Below, piece after piece: positions 59,875-64,000 of a stretch of 64,000 bases of DNA. A program made the position numbers and the translations under genes. The notes under the pieces were generated by a model. It saw only the letters and a list, made by a program, of their open reading frames with translations, searched no databases and was not told the DNA's origin. The stretch spans positions 1,984,001 through 2,048,000 of the forward strand of contig CP018628.1 of the NCBI GenBank assembly GCA_002271215.1. Direction: 5' to 3'. Each line of letters starts with the position of its first letter. Positions within the stretch are counted from its first letter, which is position 1. This stretch comes from Lelliottia jeotgali (lineage in GTDB: Bacteria; Pseudomonadota; Gammaproteobacteria; Enterobacterales; Enterobacteriaceae).

Positions 59875-60019
59875 ATATAGCACAGTACGCCTTGTCAGGC
59901 TACGGTGCGAATTGGGTCGGGTAGGGTAAAGCTGTGCTTATTGATTGGGATTTAAATATACGAATTTTGTATATTTTCTGTCTCGCGCGCCCCGTCGGTT
60001 GATCCAGGACAGCTTAAAA

Positions 60020-60047
60020 GTATGATGAAAACCTAAAATCGTCACAC
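60020..60047. promoter_or_regulatory. NikR operator upstream of nikA
   Basis: GTATGA-N16-TCACAC, one base from the NikR consensus GTATGA-N16-TCATAC. It is 35 bp before the nikA start. An FNR-like half-site TTGAT occurs at 59999-60003. Confidence 0.8.
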
Positions 60048-60081
60048 GTTTTAGCTACCCCGAAAGGGTAAGAGGCAACTT

Positions 60082-61653
60082 TTGTCCAGATCTGGCCGTT
60101 TTGTCTGCGCGCTGCTGGCGTGCGTGTCGTTTTTCGCGCAGGCAGGCGCACCCGACGAACTGACAACCGCGTGGCCCGTCAATGTAGGACCGCTCAATCC
60201 CCATCTTTATACGCCCAATCAAATGTTTGCTCAAAGCATGGTGTACGAGCCACTGGTGAAATACCAGACCGATGGTTCGGTTAAACCCTGGCTGGCGAAA
60301 AGCTGGACCCACTCGGCGGATGGCAAAACCTGGGTATTTAGGTTGCGTGACAATGTCACATTTTCCAACGGTGAACCCTTCACTGCTCAGGCCGCCGCCG
60401 AGAACTTCCGTGCGGTACTGGATAACCGTCAGCGCCACGCCTGGCTGGAGCTGGCCCGGCAGATTGTCGATGTTAAAGCGCTCAATAACACCGAGCTGCA
60501 AATTACGCTGAAAAGCGCCTATTACCCGTTCCTGCAAGAACTCGCGCTGCCGCGTCCTTTCCGCTTTATCGCGCCGTCGCAGTTTAAAAATAACGAAACG
60601 ATGAACGGCATTACCGCGCCTATTGGCACCGGTCCGTGGGTGCTTAAAGAGTCAAAACTCAATCAATACGACGTACTGGTGCGCAACGAGCACTACTGGG
60701 GCGAAAAGTCCGCCATCCGCCAGATTACGGTGAAAGTCATCCCGGACCCGACCACCCGCGCCGTGGCCTTTGAAACGGGTGATATTGACCTGCTTTACGG
60801 CAACGAAGGGTTGTTACCGCTGGATACCTTTGCCCGCTTTAGCCAAAGCGCACACTATCGTACCCAGCTTTCTCAGCCGGTCGAAACGGTGATGCTGGCG
60901 CTTAACTCCGCCAAAACGCCGACGGACGATCTCGCCGTGCGCGAAGCACTGAACTACGCGGTCAACAAAAAATCCCTGATTGACAACGCCCTGTACGGCA
61001 CGCAGCAGGTGGCGGAGACGCTGTTTGCTCCGACAGTGCCTTACGCGAACATTGGCCTGAAACCGCGTCAGTACGATCCGCAACAGGCGAAAGCGCTACT
61101 GGAACAGGCCGGATGGAAGGCGCACAGCGGAAAAGCGATCCGCGAGAAAAACGGTCAGCCGCTGCAGATTGAACTGTCTTATATCGGCACCGATGCTTTG
61201 AGCAAATCGATGGCGGAAATCATTCAGGCCGATATGCGTCAGGTGGGCGTCGACGTGGCACTGGTAGGCGAAGAGGAGAGCAGTATTTACGCTCGTCAGC
61301 GCGACGGTCGCTTTGGCATGATCTTCAACCGCACCTGGGGCGCGCCCTACGACCCGCATGCTTTTATGAGCTCAATGCGCGTTCCCTCTCATGCCGATTA
61401 CCAGGCTCAGCTGGGCCTCGCAGATAAACCGGTTATCGACAAAGAGATCGGCGAAGTGCTTTCGACGACCGATGAAACGCAGCGTCAGGCGTTGTACCGC
61501 GATATCTTAACTCGCCTGCACAACGACGCGGTTTATCTGCCCATCAGCTATGTGTCGATGATGGTGGTGGCGAAACCAGCGCTGGGCGTGATCCCGTTCG
61601 CGCCCATCGCGTCCGACATTCCGTTTGAACAGATCCAGCCGGTGAAACCCTGA
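60082..61653 (+). CDS. nikA: Nickel ABC transporter binding protein NikA
   Basis: Periplasmic solute-binding protein that delivers nickel chelates for hydrogenase biosynthesis; 523 residues, closely matching E. coli NikA ([40 protein letters not shown]). Signal peptide ends near FFAQA-GAP. The start is TTG 60082, with AGAGG 6 bp upstream and a TAG 28 bp upstream; no ATG fits. In K-12 nikABCDER is elsewhere on the chromosome; here it adjoins tus where rstBA would be expected. The stop overlaps nikB. Confidence 0.95.
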   Translation: MSRSGRFVCALLACVSFFAQAGAPDELTTAWPVNVGPLNPHLYTPNQMFAQSMVYEPLVKYQTDGSVKPWLAKSWTHSADGKTWVFRLRDNVTFSNGEPFTAQAAAENFRAVLDNRQRHAWLELARQIVDVKALNNTELQITLKSAYYPFLQELALPRPFRFIAPSQFKNNETMNGITAPIGTGPWVLKESKLNQYDVLVRNEHYWGEKSAIRQITVKVIPDPTTRAVAFETGDIDLLYGNEGLLPLDTFARFSQSAHYRTQLSQPVETVMLALNSAKTPTDDLAVREALNYAVNKKSLIDNALYGTQQVAETLFAPTVPYANIGLKPRQYDPQQAKALLEQAGWKAHSGKAIREKNGQPLQIELSYIGTDALSKSMAEIIQADMRQVGVDVALVGEEESSIYARQRDGRFGMIFNRTWGAPYDPHAFMSSMRVPSHADYQAQLGLADKPVIDKEIGEVLSTTDETQRQALYRDILTRLHNDAVYLPISYVSMMVVAKPALGVIPFAPIASDIPFEQIQPVKP

Positions 61654-62597
61654 TGGGGCGCTATATTTTGCGGCGCATACTGCTGCTGGTCCCGATGATA
61701 TTCGCCGCCTCGGTGATTATCTTTCTGATGCTGCGTCTTGGGACCGGCGATCCGGCGCTGGATTATCTGCGTCTGTCGAATCTGCCGCCCACGCCGGAAA
61801 TGGTTGCGTCGACGCGGGTGATGCTCGGGCTGGATCAGCCTTTAATCGTGCAGTTCGGCACCTGGCTTTGGCGCGCGTTGCATCTCGATTTCGGGGTGTC
61901 ATTCGCCACTCAGCGCCCGGTGCTGGACGATGTTCTGAATTTTTTGCCTGCCACGCTGCTGCTGGCCGGTGCGGCGCTGCTGCTGATCTTGCTCACGTCG
62001 GTGCCGCTGGGGATTTGGGCGGCGCGTCATCGTGACCGTATGCCCGATTTCATTGTGCGGGTGATTTCGTTTCTCGGTGTCTCGATGCCTAACTTCTGGC
62101 TCGCCTTCCTGCTGGTGATGTGCTTCTCGGTATGGCTCAAATGGCTCCCGGCGATGGGCTACGGTGACTGGCAGCATTTGATTCTGCCCGCCGTGTCAAT
62201 TGCGTTTATGTCGCTGGCGATCAATGCCCGACTGCTGCGGGCCAGCATGCTCGACGTCGCCGGACAGCGCCACGTCACCTGGGCGCGTTTGCGCGGTCTG
62301 AATCACAAGCAAACCGAGCGGCGTCACATTCTGCGCAATGCCTCGCTGCCGATGATCACCGCCGTGGGGATGCATATCGGCGAGCTGATTGGCGGGACGA
62401 TGATCATTGAGAACATCTTTGCCTGGCCGGGTGTGGGGCGCTATGCGGTCTCGGCGATTTTTAACCGCGACTATCCGGTCATCCAGTGCTTTACGCTGAT
62501 CATGGTGGTGGTGTTTGTCCTCTGTAATCTGGCGGTGGATGTGCTGAACGCTGTGCTCGACCCGCGCATTCGTCGTCATGAAGGAGCGCACGCATGA
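61653..62597 (+). CDS. nikB: Nickel ABC transporter permease NikB
   Basis: Inner-membrane permease of 314 residues, DppB/OppB family, with six helices and the EAA cytoplasmic loop ([20 protein letters not shown]). ATG 61653 overlaps the nikA TGA by one base (TGATG), showing translational coupling. Confidence 0.95.
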   Translation: MGRYILRRILLLVPMIFAASVIIFLMLRLGTGDPALDYLRLSNLPPTPEMVASTRVMLGLDQPLIVQFGTWLWRALHLDFGVSFATQRPVLDDVLNFLPATLLLAGAALLLILLTSVPLGIWAARHRDRMPDFIVRVISFLGVSMPNFWLAFLLVMCFSVWLKWLPAMGYGDWQHLILPAVSIAFMSLAINARLLRASMLDVAGQRHVTWARLRGLNHKQTERRHILRNASLPMITAVGMHIGELIGGTMIIENIFAWPGVGRYAVSAIFNRDYPVIQCFTLIMVVVFVLCNLAVDVLNAVLDPRIRRHEGAHA

Positions 62598-63427
62598 ATT
62601 TCTATCGTTCCGCGCGTCTTTCCGTTCGCCTGGCGCTGGTCATCATCGCGTTGCTGGCGCTGGTTGCGCTGACCAGCCAGTGGTGGCTGCCGTTTGATCC
62701 GCAGGCGATTGACTTGCCTTCGCGGCTGTTGTCGCCGGACAGCCAGCACTGGCTGGGCACCGACCATCTCGGGCGCGACATTTTTTCTCGTTTGCTGGCG
62801 GCCACCCGCGTGTCGCTCGGCTCAGTGATGGCCTGCCTGCTGTTAGTGCTGATAGTAGGGATGGTGGTTGGTGGCGCTGCCGGGCTGCTCGGCGGGCGAG
62901 TCGATCAGCTCACCATGCGCGTCGCCGATATGTTCATGACCTTTCCGACCTCGATTCTGTCGTTCTTCCTCGTGGGCGTACTGGGGACGGGGCTGACCAA
63001 CGTCATCATCGCCATCGCGCTGTCCCACTGGGCCTGGTATGCGCGGATGGTGCGCAGTCTGGTGATCGCCCTGCGCCAACGAGAATTTGTCCTCGCGTCA
63101 CGCCTTTCAGGAGCCGGAAATCTACGCATTTTTATCGATCATCTCACCGGGGCTGCACTGCCGTCGCTGCTGGTGCTGGCGACGCTCGATATCGGCCATA
63201 TGATGCTGCACGTCGCCGGGATGTCCTTCCTCGGCTTAGGCGTGACCGCGCCAACCGCCGAATGGGGCGTGATGATCAATGATGCGCGCCAGTATATCTG
63301 GACGCAGCCGCTGCAAATGGTCTGGCCTGGGGTGGCGCTGTTTATCAGTGTGATGGCCTTTAATCTCGTGGGTGACGCCCTGCGCGATCACCTCGATCCT
63401 CATCTGCTCACGGAGCATGCCCACTGA
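62594..63427 (+). CDS. nikC: Nickel ABC transporter permease NikC
   Basis: Second permease, 277 residues, DppC/OppC family; N-terminal helix then [18 protein letters not shown] and an EAA-type loop ([17 protein letters not shown]). It overlaps nikB by 4 bp (ATGA) and its stop overlaps the start of nikD. Confidence 0.95.
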   Translation: MNFYRSARLSVRLALVIIALLALVALTSQWWLPFDPQAIDLPSRLLSPDSQHWLGTDHLGRDIFSRLLAATRVSLGSVMACLLLVLIVGMVVGGAAGLLGGRVDQLTMRVADMFMTFPTSILSFFLVGVLGTGLTNVIIAIALSHWAWYARMVRSLVIALRQREFVLASRLSGAGNLRIFIDHLTGAALPSLLVLATLDIGHMMLHVAGMSFLGLGVTAPTAEWGVMINDARQYIWTQPLQMVWPGVALFISVMAFNLVGDALRDHLDPHLLTEHAH

Positions 63428-64000
63428 TGCCACAGCGTATTGATTTACAGAATCTCGTGCTTGAAGCGGATCGCCCGCTGGTGAAAGGCGTTTCTTTGAC
63501 GCTCAGGCGTGGACGCGTGCTGGCGCTGGTCGGCGGAAGTGGCAGTGGGAAATCCCTGACCTGCGCGGCCATGCTTGGCGTGTTGCCCGCCGGTGTGCGT
63601 CAGACGGCGGGCCAGATTCTGGCGGACGGCAGGTTAATCGCGCCGGATTGCCTTCGCGGAATGAAGATCGCCACCATTATGCAAAACCCGCGCAGCGCCT
63701 TTAACCCGCTGCATACCATGACGACGCACGCCCGCGAAACCTGTCTGGCGCTGGATAAACCCTCAGACGCCAGGGCGCTTATCGCCGCGCTGGAAGCCGT
63801 TGGGCTGGAGGAGGCGTCGCGGGTGCTGAAGCTTTATCCGTTCGAAATGAGTGGTGGCATGTTACAGCGGATGATGATCGCCATTGTGATGCTGTGCGAT
63901 GCGCCGTTTATCATCGCCGATGAACCGACCACCGATCTGGATGTCGTGGCGCAGTCGCGGATTCTCGATCTGCTGGACAGCATCATGCAAACTCGCGCAC
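63427..64000 (+). CDS. nikD: Nickel ABC transporter ATPase NikD (3'-truncated by window)
   Basis: Nucleotide-binding subunit; 191 residues visible. Walker A GGSGSGKS (residues 36-43), Q-loop in [14 protein letters not shown], signature MSGGMLQR and Walker [13 protein letters not shown] are intact. ATG 63427 shares a base with the nikC TGA. The frame is open to the window end; nikE and nikR are expected beyond. Confidence 0.95.
   Translation, partial: MPQRIDLQNLVLEADRPLVKGVSLTLRRGRVLALVGGSGSGKSLTCAAMLGVLPAGVRQTAGQILADGRLIAPDCLRGMKIATIMQNPRSAFNPLHTMTTHARETCLALDKPSDARALIAALEAVGLEEASRVLKLYPFEMSGGMLQRMMIAIVMLCDAPFIIADEPTTDLDVVAQSRILDLLDSIMQTRA

Noticed and set aside
59843..60081. dif recombination site near the Ter site
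   Set aside because: No sequence resembling the 28-bp XerCD dif core was seen in this window.

Overview
The window is chromosomal DNA from a member of the Enterobacteriaceae. It is moderately GC-rich, and most proteins closely match Escherichia coli counterparts in length and recognisable sequence. The gene order follows the E. coli K-12 replication-terminus region (valVW-mdtK-ribC-cfa ... malXY-ydgA-manA-fumAC-tus). Departures from K-12 suggest a relative such as Enterobacter, Lelliottia, Leclercia or Citrobacter; the genus cannot be fixed from this sequence alone.

Layout. 1-5140: the 3' part of a chaperone-usher fimbrial operon (truncated usher, tip-adhesin-like protein, two pilins) followed by a LuxR-type regulator with a Cys-rich linker. 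5236-5407: two identical tRNA-Val(GAC) genes with a recognisable promoter. 5561-18976: conserved housekeeping block (mdtK, ribC, cfa, punC/punR, purR, ynhF, ydhP, sodB, mepH, grxD, rnt, gloA, nemA); lhr, which K-12 carries next to rnt, is absent. 19030-21300: nemR, then an inserted EptA-family phosphoethanolamine transferase preceded by a PmrA-box-like promoter. 21448-30837: ydhL, ydhF, sodC, ydhKJI, slyA, an accessory membrane diguanylate cyclase, slyB with a PhoP-type promoter, anmK, mliC. 30895-36193: pdxH-tyrS-pdxY, gstA, dtpA. 36815-42989: the rsxABCDGE-nth operon. 43066-50643: ydgK, cnu, the small gene blr, ydgJ, add, malY-malX and divergent malI. 50649-52545: two exported proteins (a beta-lactamase-fold lipoprotein and an HKD nuclease) where K-12 has uidABC/hdhA. 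52648-59842: ydgA, manA, fumA, fumC, tus. A Ter site abuts tus, so the replication terminus region is here. 60082-64000: nikABCD, cut by the window end and in a place different from K-12.

How the genes work together. Several blocks are envelope or stress modules with visible control sites: PmrA-like box/EptA homologue, PhoP-like box/slyB, a SlyA palindrome at slyA and ydhIJK, NemR-like palindrome/nemRA-gloA (electrophile and methylglyoxal detoxification), RyhB pairing at sodB, RydC pairing at cfa, two PurR operators at purR, two MalI operators between malX and malI, and a NikR box before nikA. REP/BIME repeats sit between ribC and cfa, pdxY and gstA, the nuclease gene and ydgA, and fumA and fumC. 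No insertion sequence, phage gene or CRISPR array was seen. The most interesting non-core items are the EptA homologue with its PmrA-like promoter, the uid-locus replacement, the diguanylate cyclase between slyA and slyB, and the nik operon beside Ter/tus.
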